In this document: positions 42,972 through 52,731 of the stretch, in pieces
Position numbering within the stretch: position 1 is the stretch's first letter
Layout: each line of letters opens with the position of its first letter
Source of the DNA: CAVVMA01 sp963830715
Lineage (GTDB): Bacteria > Desulfobacterota > Binatia > Binatales > Binataceae
Direction: 5' to 3'
DNA: 64,000 nucleotides
NCBI GenBank assembly: GCA_963830715.1
Contig: CAWHNS010000009.1
Coordinates: 62,001 to 126,000, forward strand
Position numbers and translations under genes: made by a program
The notes under the pieces: generated by a model
Databases searched by the model: none
The model's input: only the letters and a program-made list of their open reading frames with translations
What the model was told of the DNA's origin: nothing

Positions 42972-44543
42972 TCAGTCAGGAATCTTGCGGCTCGCCGAAG
43001 GAAGAATGCCGAGCGCCTGGCGGTATTTCGCCACCGTCCGGCGCGCGATGTTGATCTTCTCGCCGCGCAGCAGCTCGGCGATCGCCTGGTCCGAGAGCGG
43101 GTCGTGAGGGTTCTCGCCGGAGACCATCGCGCGGATTCGCTCCTTGACCGTCTCGGCGCTGACGTCGCCGCCGTCGGCGGCCTTGACGCCCGAGGTGAAA
43201 AAGAACTTGAGCTCGAAGATTCCCTGCGGCGTATGCGCGTACTTGTTAGCAGTGGCGCGGCTGATCGTCGATTCGTGCATCCCGATGTCGTCGGCGACGT
43301 CCTTGAGCACCAGCGGGCGCAGATTGCTGATGCCGTGGTCGAAGAAGGCGCGCTGGAATTTGACGATCGATCTGGCCACCTTGAAGATCGTCTGCTGGCG
43401 CTGGTAAATCGACTTGACCAGCCATCGCGCGGAGCGCAACCGCTCCTGCAAATATTCCTTGGCGTCGGCGGCCACGTCGCCGTCGCGCAGCACCCGCTGA
43501 TAGTAGCCGGCCAGCCGCAGCCGGGGCACGGCGCCGTCGTTGAGCGTCACGACGTAATCTTCGCCGACCTTCTGGATGTAAACGTCGGGAACGATGTAAG
43601 TGGGCTCCTGCCCGCTGTAGTCGCGGCCGGGCTTGGGTTCGAGCAGCGCGATGATCCGGGCAGCCTGAGTGACAAGATCGGGCTCGACCGCCAGCGTCTT
43701 GGCCAGCTCGGAATAGCGATGCTTCTCCAGCAGGTCGAGATGGTTCAGCACGATTCGCGCCGCGAGCGATTCTTCCATCCCGAGGGTGAGCATCTGCAAG
43801 TACAGGCACTCGCGAAGATCGCGCGCCGCCACGCCCGGCGGATCGAAGCGCTGGATGCGCTTGAGGACGGCCTCGACGCCTGGCGCGTCGGTTTCGAGCT
43901 TGGCTGCCAGCTCCTCGATCGGGGTCTCGAGATAGCCGTCGTCGTTGAGGTTGTAGATGATCGCCGCGCCGATCCTCTGATCGGCCTCGCTGAGCCCCGA
44001 CAGCCTGAGCTGCCAGATCAGATGATCTTCGAGCGAGGCTTTGCGGGTCAGCGTGGCTTCCAGCGTCTGGCGATGGTCGTCGTCCTGCTCGGGCGCCGGC
44101 TCGCCGCCCTGCCAGTTGTTGGAGTAGTTCTCGAGGTATTCGCGCCAGTCGAGCTTGTCGAGCGCGCCGAGATCCTTGATTTCTATCGCGGCGTCCTTGG
44201 CCTCGATCGGCGGTGCCTCGACCGTCTTTTCCTGGAGGCCGGCGTCCCAGACAGGCTCTTCTTCGGGCGGCGCGGCTCCGTCGCCGTTTTCGGAGGGCGG
44301 CCCCGGCTCGCCGTCGGCAGCCTCGGGCGCCTCGCCGGTCTGTTGCTCAGACTCTGAAGCGGCCTCGGCGGGACTCTTATCGAGCGGCTCGAGCATCGGA
44401 TTCTGCTCGAGCTCGGCTTGCACGACCGCCTCCAGCTCCGGCAGCGACAGTTGCAGGATCTTGATCGCCTGCTGAAGCTGCGGCGTCATCACCAGTTGCT
44501 GGCGGAGCCGCAGGTCCTGTCCGAGCTTTACCTCGAGGGCCAT
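42972..44543 (-). CDS. rpoN: RNA polymerase sigma-54 factor
   Basis: 523 aa. N-terminal region I LRLRQQLVMTPQLQQAIKILQLS; an acidic region II (DGEPGPPSENGDG, EPAPEQDDD); core-binding and DNA-binding regions; and the RpoN box ARRTVAKYRQALGI near the C-terminus. The ATG directly follows the lptA stop (TAG-ATG), with no lptB between. It serves the sigma-54 activator at 57.9-60.1 kb among others. Confidence 0.95.
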   Translation of the reverse strand: MALEVKLGQDLRLRQQLVMTPQLQQAIKILQLSLPELEAVVQAELEQNPMLEPLDKSPAEAASESEQQTGEAPEAADGEPGPPSENGDGAAPPEEEPVWDAGLQEKTVEAPPIEAKDAAIEIKDLGALDKLDWREYLENYSNNWQGGEPAPEQDDDHRQTLEATLTRKASLEDHLIWQLRLSGLSEADQRIGAAIIYNLNDDGYLETPIEELAAKLETDAPGVEAVLKRIQRFDPPGVAARDLRECLYLQMLTLGMEESLAARIVLNHLDLLEKHRYSELAKTLAVEPDLVTQAARIIALLEPKPGRDYSGQEPTYIVPDVYIQKVGEDYVVTLNDGAVPRLRLAGYYQRVLRDGDVAADAKEYLQERLRSARWLVKSIYQRQQTIFKVARSIVKFQRAFFDHGISNLRPLVLKDVADDIGMHESTISRATANKYAHTPQGIFELKFFFTSGVKAADGGDVSAETVKERIRAMVSGENPHDPLSDQAIAELLRGEKINIARRTVAKYRQALGILPSASRKIPD

Positions 44544-45230
44544 CTAGTCCTTGCGCCCGGCGCTATGATCGCTCGCGTCATTGACCGGCTTATTATCGCG
44601 GGTTTCCTGCTTGCGAGGGAAGATCACCGCGTGCGCTCCCTCGACGACACTCTTCTGACTGTCAAGATAGATCAGGATTTTACTGCCCGCAATTTCGTCC
44701 GGCCCGTCATGGATTACCGGACTGCCGGTCATCTCGATCGTGCGGGCGGCCTGGTCGAGCACGGCGTGGTCGCCGATCGCCCATCGGCCGCCCTGAGTGA
44801 TTTTTACATGGCCGTCCGCCACCACAATCTGGATATCGTTGAAGTCCTTGCCGTACCTGACCTGCAACACATCGCTCGTCAGGTCGGTGCCCGATTGCAC
44901 GCCATGAACGTGGCCGCGAAACACGATGATCTTGGCCTTGTAGTCGAGCGAGAGCGCGTCCGACTTGATGTCGATCGGGCCCTTGTCGGCTGAAAACGAG
45001 AAGGCAGTGAAGGGGTGATCGTCGCTCGCGGCGCCGCTGCCGCTGCGCTTGAGGCGTTCCTCCCCGGACGAGCTGACGTTCGTCTTCGCCGCCGCATCGG
45101 TTGTATCCGGGCCGGAGCCCGCGCGTACCGGCTTCGCGGCCAAGGCGCCGAACAACGCGAATGCGATTGCCGAGGCGAGGACCATGCATTGTACGGAGCG
45201 CAACGCGACAGCCTCCGTCCGGGGCCTCAA
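44544..45230 (-). CDS. lptA: LptA-like LPS transport periplasmic protein (OstA domain)
   Basis: 228 aa from TTG 45230, overlapping the lptC stop (TTGA); ATG 45185 is an alternative that leaves a cleaner signal peptide ending PVRAG. The OstA beta-jellyroll pattern follows: IDIKSDALSLDYKAKIIVFRGHVHGVQSG, LTSDVLQVRY, GHVKITQGGRWAIGDHAVLDQAARTIEMTGSP. It forms the periplasmic bridge carrying LPS. lptB, normally next, is missing here. Confidence 0.88.
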   Translation of the reverse strand: MRPRTEAVALRSVQCMVLASAIAFALFGALAAKPVRAGSGPDTTDAAAKTNVSSSGEERLKRSGSGAASDDHPFTAFSFSADKGPIDIKSDALSLDYKAKIIVFRGHVHGVQSGTDLTSDVLQVRYGKDFNDIQIVVADGHVKITQGGRWAIGDHAVLDQAARTIEMTGSPVIHDGPDEIAGSKILIYLDSQKSVVEGAHAVIFPRKQETRDNKPVNDASDHSAGRKD

Positions 45231-45829
45231 AGGATCTTCGCGCTGGGAGCGGCTTTCGGGCGCGGTTTGACTTCGGTATCGACCTGCCGGTGAAGATCGA
45301 AGAGTTGCGCGTGAGGACGCGCGCTGAGGCCGATCGCGGTCACCTTCATGCCCCCGCTCTCGATCGTCACCTGCCCCGGCACCTCGAGCTCATCGGTGTC
45401 GGGCGTGAAGCTGGCCTGTTGGGCCGTTACCACAACGTCGCCGTAATCGACCCGCAGTCCGCCGATCAGATCGGCGCGGCTGACGTGATTCGCGTTCAGG
45501 GCGAGCAGCGCCCGCTGAGCGCGCAGCATCAGATGCTTGCCGTCATCCGTGACCATCGAGAGTTCCGCGTCCTTAAGCCTCACCGATTTCTTGTCGTCGG
45601 AGAAGCTCGCCTGTTGCGCGGTAAGCTCCCATTGCTTCCGGCCACTTTTCATTTGCGTCCAGTGGAAATTGCGCGCCGAGAGCATCGAGCCGGGAACGAC
45701 GGTGGCCGCCTCCTTCAGCAATTCGCGGCCCGTGCGATGGCGGACGACCCACACGGTGGCGATCAGAACCGCCGCGAGCACGGCGCTCCCGAGCCATGCG
45801 AGCAGCCTGGCGAGCCGCCTCGGACTCAT
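45227..45829 (-). CDS. lptC: LptC-like LPS export protein
   Basis: 200 aa. One N-terminal membrane anchor (residues ~10-30, LAWLGSAVLAAVLIATVWVV), then the LptC/YrbK jellyroll (FHWTQMKSGRKQWELTAQQASF, VRLKDAELSMVTDDGKHLMLRAQRA, VRADLIGGLRVDYGDVVVTAQQA-like strands). It passes LPS from the inner-membrane LptBFG complex to LptA. It lies 9 bp after kdsA. Confidence 0.85.
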   Translation of the reverse strand: MSPRRLARLLAWLGSAVLAAVLIATVWVVRHRTGRELLKEAATVVPGSMLSARNFHWTQMKSGRKQWELTAQQASFSDDKKSVRLKDAELSMVTDDGKHLMLRAQRALLALNANHVSRADLIGGLRVDYGDVVVTAQQASFTPDTDELEVPGQVTIESGGMKVTAIGLSARPHAQLFDLHRQVDTEVKPRPKAAPSAKIL

Positions 45830-45838
45830 CGGATTATA

Positions 45839-46675
45839 CTACGCCCGGCGGACGCCGGAGCGCATCAGTTCGTCGATTCTCTTCAATTCGTCGAGCAACG
45901 CGGGGAGTTCATCGAGCGGATAGGAGTTGGGCCCGTCGCTGAGCGCGCGCTCCGGATCTTCGTGCACCTCCATGAAGATCCCGTCGACCCCGACCGCAAC
46001 CGCGGCGCGCGCCAGCGGTGAGACGAACTCGCGTTGGCCGTCGGAACGCTCGCCTCCCGCGCCCGGCAACTGCACCGAATGGGTCGCGTCAAAGATAACC
46101 GGATAGCCGAACTGCCGCATCACCACCAGCGATCGAAAATCGGTGACCAGGTTATTGTATCCGAACGAGAAGCCGCGCTCGGTCAGCAGCAGGCGCCGGT
46201 TCCCGGACGACTCCGCTTTTTCCACGGCTGCGCCCATGTCCCACGGCGCAAGGAATTGCCCTTTTTTCAGGTTGAGCACGCGGCCGGTCAACGCCGCGGC
46301 CTGGATCAGGTCGGTCTGGCGCGAGAGCAAGGCGGGAATCTGAAGCACGTCGGCCACCTGGGCCGCGGCGCGCGCCTGCGACGGCTCGTGAACGTCGGTC
46401 AGGACCGGCAATCCGAAGTCGCGTTTGACTTCGGCCAGGATGCAGAGCCCGCTATCGATTCCGGGGCCGCGAAACGACTTGTGGCTGGTGCGATTGGCCT
46501 TGTCGAACGACGATTTGAACACCAGCGGAAAGCCGGCCGAGCGCGAAATCGCGGCCAGCCGCTCGGCGTGGCGCATACACGATTCGCGATTCTCGATCAC
46601 GCAGGGACCGGCGATCAGCACGAGCCGGTCGCCGCCGAAGACCACATCGCCGGCTTTGACCAGAGCTACCTTCAC
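45839..46675 (-). CDS. kdsA: 3-deoxy-D-manno-octulosonate 8-phosphate synthase
   Basis: 278 aa from GTG 46675, whose GTGA overlaps the true pyrG stop. TIM-barrel: FGGDRLVLIAGPCVIENRE, FKSSFDKANRTSHKSFRGPG, VLTDVHEP, LQIPALLSRQTDLIQAAA, NLKKGQFLAPWDM, IFDATHSVQLPG. It condenses PEP with arabinose-5-phosphate for Kdo. The metal-site cysteine position reads IAGPCVIE, as in metal-dependent KdsA. The frame upstream of the GTG is the 3' end of pyrG in another frame. Confidence 0.93.
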   Translation of the reverse strand: MKVALVKAGDVVFGGDRLVLIAGPCVIENRESCMRHAERLAAISRSAGFPLVFKSSFDKANRTSHKSFRGPGIDSGLCILAEVKRDFGLPVLTDVHEPSQARAAAQVADVLQIPALLSRQTDLIQAAALTGRVLNLKKGQFLAPWDMGAAVEKAESSGNRRLLLTERGFSFGYNNLVTDFRSLVVMRQFGYPVIFDATHSVQLPGAGGERSDGQREFVSPLARAAVAVGVDGIFMEVHEDPERALSDGPNSYPLDELPALLDELKRIDELMRSGVRRA

Positions 46676-48350
46676 GAAACCGATCTCAACTCCCTCACCT
46701 TCGATCGCTCGGGCGCCTGCGCCGCGCGGCGGACGACCGCGGCGCGAATCAGACCGCGAAACAGCGGATGACAATCGAGCGGACGCGATCTCAATTCCGG
46801 ATGGAACTGGCATCCGAGGAACCACGGATGGTCCTTGGCAATTCCATTATCTCGACGAGTTCGCCGCCGGGCGAGATGCCGGTGGCGGCGAAGCCGGCCT
46901 TTTCGAGCGCTTCGCGATAAGCATTGTTGACTTCGTAGCGATGGCGATGGCGCTCGGAGATCTTGCTCTGCGGTAGAGCGAGGCGGCGAGCGAGCCGGGC
47001 TTGATAACGCAGGGATACGCGCCGAGCCGCATCGTGCCGCCCTTTTGCGTGACGCCCCGCTGGGTCTCCATGATGTCGATTACGGGGTCGGGCGTGTTCG
47101 CCATGTTCTCGCTGGTATTGGCCCGCTTGAGGCCGAGCAGGTCGCGCGCCACTTCGATCACCATCATGTGCAGGCCGTAGCAGATGCCGAGCACCGGGAT
47201 TTTCCGCTCGCGCGCGAAACGCACCGCGCGGATCATCCCCTCAGTGCCGCGCTCGCCGAAACCGCCGGGTACGATAATCGCGTGAGCGTGAGCGAGCCGC
47301 TCATCGAGGATCCTGCTTCTCGAGCTCTTCGGCATCGACGTAGTCGATCGCGACCTTCACCTCGTTGGCGATCGCGCCATGAGCTATCGCCTCGTGCAGA
47401 CTCTTGTACGAGTCGATCAGGTTCACGTACTTGCCGACCACCGCAACATTGACCGTGACTTTGGGGTTCTGCACGGTTTTGACCAGCCGCCGCCACTTCG
47501 TCAGATTCGGCTGTCCGGTCCAGATGTTGAGCTTCTCGACCACGCGCTGGTCGAGCCCTTCCTCGTGAAACTTGAGCGGCACTTCGTAGATCGACTCGAC
47601 ATCGTCCGCGGCGATTACGCAATTTTCCTCGACGTTGCAGAAGTGCGCGATCTTGGCCTTGACCTTCTTCTCCAGCGGACGGTCGCAGCGGCAGAGCAGG
47701 ATATCGGGCTGGATTCCGAGTCCGGTCAGCTCCTTTACGCTGTGCTGGGTCGGCTTGGTCTTGAGCTCGCCGGCGGCCGCGATAAACGGCACCAGCGTCA
47801 GATGTACATAAAGTACGTTTTCGCGTCCGAGGTCCCATCGGAACTCCCGGATCGCTTCGAGAAACGGCAGGCTCTCGATATCGCCGACCGTGCCTCCGAT
47901 CTCGACCACTAGAAGGTCGGCGCCCTCGGCCGCCATCAGGATGCGCCGCTTGATCTCGTCGGTGATGTGCGGGATGACCTGGACGGTCGCGCCGAGATAG
48001 TCGCCGCGGCGCTCCTTCTGGATCACGGTGTCGTAGATCTGGCCGGTGGTGCAGTTGTTCCGCCGGCTCATCCGGGTCCCAACGAAGCGCTCGTAATGCC
48101 CGAGGTCAAGGTCGGTTTCCGCGCCGTCATCCGTAACGAAGACCTCGCCATGCTGAAGCGGGCTCATCGTGCCGGGATCGACGTTGATATAAGGGTCCAT
48201 CTTGAGGAAGGTGACCTTCAGGCCGCGCGCCTCGAGCAGCGCGCCGAGCGAGGCCGCCGCCAAGCCCTTTCCCAGCGAGGAGACCACGCCGCCGCTAACG
48301 AAAATGAACTTGGTCTTGCCGCGTTCCACCGCTGCGCCCTCCGCCCTCAT
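46672..48350 (-). CDS. pyrG: CTP synthase, three frameshifts
   Basis: N-terminal synthase domain from ATG 48350: FIFVSGGVVSSLGKGLAAASLG, DPYINVDPGTMSPLQHGEV, DLDLGHYERF. The frame breaks near 47305-47330, then the glutaminase domain shows IIVPGGFGERGTEGMI and GICYGLHMMV with the nucleophile Cys. Further breaks near 46975-46985 and 46840 lead through RHRHRYEVNNAYREAL and HPWFLGCQFHPELRSRP (His-Glu of the triad) to a TGA at 46674-46672. About 558 aa when joined. It makes CTP, used by KdsB next to it for CMP-Kdo. Confidence 0.9.
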
Positions 48351-49132
48351 CGCGCCGCCGCAATCGCGCGGGCCTGCGCGAGGTCCTCGGCAGTATCTAC
48401 CTCAAGCGAAGGCGCCACGGAAGCCGCCACCCGAATCCTGAAGCCGCGCTCCAGCGCGCGGAGCTGCTCCAGCTTCTCGACCTGCTCCAGGATGCCCGGC
48501 TCGAGCGCTGCAAATCGCAGCAGGAATTCGCGCCGATACCCGTACACGCCGATATGGCGCAGCGCCGTTTGGGGCATGCCGCCCTCGCGCGCAAACGGGA
48601 TCGGGCTGCGCGAGAAATAGAGCGCGTCGCCGCGTGCGTCGCACACCACCTTCACCACGCTCGGATTGCGCCACTCAGCTTCCGACACGATCGGAGTCGC
48701 CAGCGTCGCCATCTCGATCGACTCATCCGCGCTCATCGCCGACGCGAGCGCATCGAGGTCCGCCGGCGCGATGAACGGAAGATCGCCCTGCACGTTGAGG
48801 TAGATTTCGGCGGCGACCCGTCCCGCGACCTCCGCCACCCGATCGGTGCCGCTTGGATGCGCCCCCGAAGTGATCATGGCTTCGCCGCCGGCCGCGCGGA
48901 TCGGCGCCGCGATCCGCTCATCGTCGGTCGCGACGATCACGCGATCGACCCGACGCGCCCTGCAGCTCTGACTCCAGACCCGCGCCACCATCGGCGCGCC
49001 GCCGATCTCCGCCAGCGCCTTGGCGGGCAGGCGGCTCGAACCATAGCGGGCCGGTATGACGGCGATCACCCTGGGGAGGTTCAGGATTTCACTTTTTGCC
49101 GCAGGGGGGATTGTTTGCGAAAAGTGCGGCAT
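48347..49132 (-). CDS. kdsB: 3-deoxy-manno-octulosonate cytidylyltransferase (CMP-Kdo synthetase)
   Basis: 261 aa from ATG 49132, with ~20 residues before the conserved start of homology VIAVIPARYGSSRLPAKALAEIGG. Other motifs: VATDDERI, TSGAHPSGTDRVAE, LNVQGDLPFI, YFSRSPIPFAR, HIGVYGYRREFL, EVDTAEDLAQAR. It activates Kdo with CTP; pyrG follows by ATGA overlap, supplying CTP, and kdsA supplies Kdo-8-P. Confidence 0.93.
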   Translation of the reverse strand: MPHFSQTIPPAAKSEILNLPRVIAVIPARYGSSRLPAKALAEIGGAPMVARVWSQSCRARRVDRVIVATDDERIAAPIRAAGGEAMITSGAHPSGTDRVAEVAGRVAAEIYLNVQGDLPFIAPADLDALASAMSADESIEMATLATPIVSEAEWRNPSVVKVVCDARGDALYFSRSPIPFAREGGMPQTALRHIGVYGYRREFLLRFAALEPGILEQVEKLEQLRALERGFRIRVAASVAPSLEVDTAEDLAQARAIAAAR

Positions 49133-49233
49133 ATCAATTCCTATCGAGCCAGCCGCGGCTTGTCAATTTGGCCCCGTACTCACTGGAAGCAGCGCCGGGG
49201 GCGCTGCGGCAGGCGATTCGCGCGCGACGCCCG

Positions 49234-50333
49234 CTACAGATACCGACTCATCCCGCGGCGCTTGAGTTCTTCCGTGACCCGGCGCAAATCCTGCGAGCGC
49301 GAGCGCCGCGCGATCAGCAGCGCATCGCCGGAATCAACCGCCACCAGGTCGTTCGACTCCCACCAGCACCATCAGGCGGCCGTGCGCGCGCGCCAGCACG
49401 CCGTCCGCGCCCAGCGCGATCACATTGCCCGACAACACGTTGTCGCTATGCGCCGCTCCGTTGCGGGAGCGCATCGCCTCCCATAGTCCATCCCAGCTTC
49501 CCACGTCATGCCATCGAAACCGCGCTCGCACACCGAGCACCTTGTGGCTCTTCTCCACGATCTCGCGATCGAAGGAGTCGATACTCGAGCCTGCGATAGG
49601 CCGACGCGACGCGGCCGCCGGGGCCGCAGCGATCTTTCTCAACGCCGTGGCGAGGCGCGGGCAATGCGCCGTCAGTTCCGCATCGAGGGTCCGCGTGGTC
49701 ATCACGAACATCCCGGCGTTCCACAGGAACTTCCCCGATCGCACCATCTTCGCGCCGCTTCGCGCAGAGCCGGCTTCTCGACGAACCGATCGACCTCGAA
49801 GCCGGCGCCCGCCTTGCGCCCGATCTTCTGATAGCCGAAGCCGGACTCGACGCGATCGGGCTTCACTCCGACCACGACAATCGCGCCGCGATCGCCTGGC
49901 GCAAGCCCGATTGCGTCGCTTGAGCGAGCTTGCGAAAGCCGAAGCCGGCGAGATGAGATGGTCAGCGGGCGTCACGGCGATGACGTTACAGCGCCGAGCC
50001 GCCGCTCGATCACCGCGGCGCCATACGCGATCGCGACGGTGGTGCCGCGCGCCGCCGGCTCGACGATCAGATTGCGCCGGCGGTATCAGATCTGCGAGCG
50101 CGCGCGAAACGCGCGCTGCTCTGGCCGCGACCAGCACGAAGATTCGTTCGGGCGCGGTTAGAAGGCGCGCCCGCGCGATGGTCTCATCGAGCAGCGAGGT
50201 CTTGCCGTCGAGCGAGAAGAGCGGCTTGGGGCGGCGCCGCGGCTTGCGGCCAGAACCGCGTCCCACGCCCGCCGGCGATTATCAACGCCGCGACGCCGGC
50301 GTCGTCCTGCCGCGCGCGGCCTGGGCAGGCCAA
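49234..50333 (-). CDS. manC: Mannose-1-phosphate guanylyltransferase, several frameshifts
   Basis: Fragments in all three frames align to one ManC (~360 aa). The GTP-binding IIAGGRGTRFWP is near 50240-50285; then PKPLFSLDGKTSLLDETIARA, LIVEPAARGTTVAIAYGA, VTPADHL, GKFLWNAGMFVMTTRT, and the C-terminal FRWHDVGSWDGLWEAM, LSGNVIALGADGVLARAHGRLMVLVGV, LVAVDSGDALLIARRSRSQDLRRV ending at the TAG 49236-49234. The start is uncertain: TTG 50333 directly follows the pgm stop. It makes GDP-mannose together with the upstream mutase. At least four frame breaks; error is more likely than decay. Confidence 0.78.
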
Positions 50334-51693
50334 TCAGATCGCGCCCAGCTCCTTGAGCTTGCTCTCGAACAGCGCGCGGATTTCGCCCAGGCGCTTTTCG
50401 TTCGCTCGCCTCGAAGCGCATCACCAGCGCCGGCTGCGTGTTGGACGCGCGCACGAGGCCCCATCCGTCGGGGAAGTTGACCCGCACGCCGTCGATGTCG
50501 ATCACGTCGTAGCGCGCGCGGAAGTAGTCGGCCGCCTTGCGCACCACCTCGAACTTGCGGTCGTCCGGACAGTCGAGCCGAATCTCGGGCGTGGACGAAG
50601 CTCCTGGGCAGATCGGCGAGCATCGCGGCGAGGCCGCGCTGCTCGCGGCTGATGATCTCGAGCAGCCGGAAGGAGGCGTAGATCGCGTCGTCGAAGCCGT
50701 AGTAGCGGTCGGCGAAGAACATATGGCCGCTCATCTCGCCGGCCAGCGCCGCGTTCTCCTCCTTGAGCTTGCTCTTGATCAGCGAATGGCCGGTCTTCCA
50801 CATGATCGGCCGCCCGCCATGGCGCGCGATATCGTCGTACATGCCGCTGCGAGCATTTGACGTCGCCGATGATCGCCGCGCCCGGACGCTCCTTCAGAAT
50901 CGCGCGCGAGAAGACCACCATCAGCTCGTCGCCCCATACGATCTTGCCGTTCTCGTCGACCGCGCCGATCCGGTCGGCGTCGCCGTCGTAGGCGATACCG
51001 ACCAGCGCGCCGTTGCTCTTGACCGCCGCCTGAAGGTCGCGCATGTTTTCCTCGACCGTGGGGTCGGGATGATGGTTGGGAAAGCGGCCGTCCATCTCGA
51101 TGAACAGCTCGACGGTCTCACGCCCCATCTCGCGCATCAGCGGCGCCGCAACCACACCGCCGCATCCGTTGCCGCCGTCGACCGCGACCTTCATTCCGGG
51201 CGCGAGCTTGAACTGGCCCTTGATGAAATCCCGGTAGTCGGGGAGCACCGGGCGATCGGTCAGCGTGCCTTTGCGCGCCGGATCGGACGAAGTCGCGCGA
51301 CTCGATTATCCTGCGCAGGCTCCTGGATGTCCGTCGCCGAAGATGCGTCGATGGCGCCGACGCCCAGCTTGAAGCCGTTGTATTCGGCGGCGTTGTGGCT
51401 GCCGGTGATCATCGCGCCGCCGTCCATCTTCCAGTGCACCACCGAGAAATAGAGCAGCGGCGTCGGCACGATACCGACATCGACCACGTTGATTCCGCCG
51501 CAGCAGCCCTCGAGCAGCAGATCGTGCAGGCGTCGACGAGAGGCGGCAATCGCGGCCCAAGCGTGACGGTGCGCTTGCCGGCGCATTGAGCATCGTCGCG
51601 TACGCGCGTCCCAGATCGCGCACGAAGATCGTCGTCGAAGTCGGTCTCGACCACGCCGCGGATGTCGTATTCGCGAAATACTTGCGGATTCAT
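50334..51693 (-). CDS. Phosphomannomutase/phosphoglucomutase, several frameshifts
   Basis: Start ATG 51693 (MNPQVFREYDIRGVVETD). Pieces in different frames give the full alpha-D-phosphohexomutase: phosphoserine loop MITGSHNAAEYNGFKL, metal loop YDGDADRIGAVDE, GDVKCSQ, sugar-binding GEMSGHMFFADRYYGFDDA, and phosphate-binding LVRASNTQPALVMRFEA. The end LFESKLKELGAI precedes TGA 50336-50334. About 450 aa, AlgC/ManB type. It interconverts mannose-6-P and mannose-1-P (and glucose phosphates) for LPS or exopolysaccharide. Five or more frame breaks. Confidence 0.82.
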
Positions 51694-51832
51694 TCAGTCT
51701 GTTTGTCTCCGTTCGCCATCGATCGAAGCCCCTGCGAGCGACGATTTGACTATTATGAGGGGTCGGCGTTGGCTTGCCAAACGCCTGACCGCCGGGTAAT
51801 CGGCAGAGGCGTCGGCCAGGACGCCGCGAACG

Positions 51833-52558
51833 ATGAGCGACGATCAAAAAGTGGCGCTCGTGACGGGCGCCGGACGGGGAATCGGGCGGGCGATCGCGGT
51901 CGCGCTCGCGCGGGAGGGGTTCTCCTTGTGCATCGCGGCGCGCACCCGCGAACAGCTCGAGGAGACGCGGCGTCTCACCAGCCTTGAGCCGGAGCGCTCG
52001 CTGATCGTGCTGATCGATCTCGCGGAGCACGACGGTCCCGAGACGCTGTTCACGGCCGCTACCGATCACTTCGGGCGCCTCGACGTGTTGGTCAACAACG
52101 CCGGATGGGCGCCGGCCCGCACGCCGCTCCACAAGACCGGCGAGGCCGATCTCGATCGGATGATCGCGCTGAACCTGCGCACGCCGATCGCGCTGACGCG
52201 CCTGGTGGTAACGGCGATGAGCGCGCAGGGCCGCGGCACGATCATCAACATCGCCTCGTCGGCTGGACGGGCGAGCCCCGCCTTCGAGGCGATCTACGCA
52301 GCCACCAAAGCGGGGCTGATCGCATTCAGCCGCGCATCCTTCGCGGAGTTGCGCAAGCACGGAATCAAGGTGTCGGTTGTAATCCCGGGGCTGGTCGATA
52401 CGGCGCTGATTCCGCCGAACAAGCGACTCGATCGCGGGCGGATGCTCTCACCGAATCAAGTCGCAGAGGCGGCGATGCAGATCATCAATTCGCCGGCAGG
52501 TGTGTGCCCGGTCGAGATCGTGCTCGAGCCGCAATTCGACCCGGATGGAGTCCGGTAG
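51833..52558 (+). CDS. Short-chain dehydrogenase/reductase
   Basis: 241 aa. TGAGRGIGR motif at residues ~11-19, NNAG, catalytic YAATK with Ser in IASSAG, and PGLVDTALIPP. The Arg after the second strand (CIAARTREQ) suggests NADP(H). It resembles FabG-like/3-oxoacyl or alcohol dehydrogenases. It is divergent from pgm with a 139-bp gap. The 173 bp after it (52559-52731) show no gene. Confidence 0.82.
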   Translation: MSDDQKVALVTGAGRGIGRAIAVALAREGFSLCIAARTREQLEETRRLTSLEPERSLIVLIDLAEHDGPETLFTAATDHFGRLDVLVNNAGWAPARTPLHKTGEADLDRMIALNLRTPIALTRLVVTAMSAQGRGTIINIASSAGRASPAFEAIYAATKAGLIAFSRASFAELRKHGIKVSVVIPGLVDTALIPPNKRLDRGRMLSPNQVAEAAMQIINSPAGVCPVEIVLEPQFDPDGVR

Positions 52559-52731
52559 CCGCCGCGAAGAACGAGTTCTACCGCCTGTCTGGGGGGAGAC
52601 AATCGCAGGCTGGAGCCGAAGCGAGGCAGGAAGCGAAAAAGAGAAGGAGCAGGCTCGCGAGGCTTTCCTCAAGAGCCTGATGCCCTTTCCTCGCGAGAGT
52701 GCTGCCAGCCAGGGGCAGGGCGAAGGACTCG

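Noticed and set aside
45839..46825. A longer KdsA with a 50-residue N-terminal extension
   Set aside because: That stretch is the 3' end of pyrG in another frame; GTG 46675 fits the KdsA family start and the GTGA overlap.
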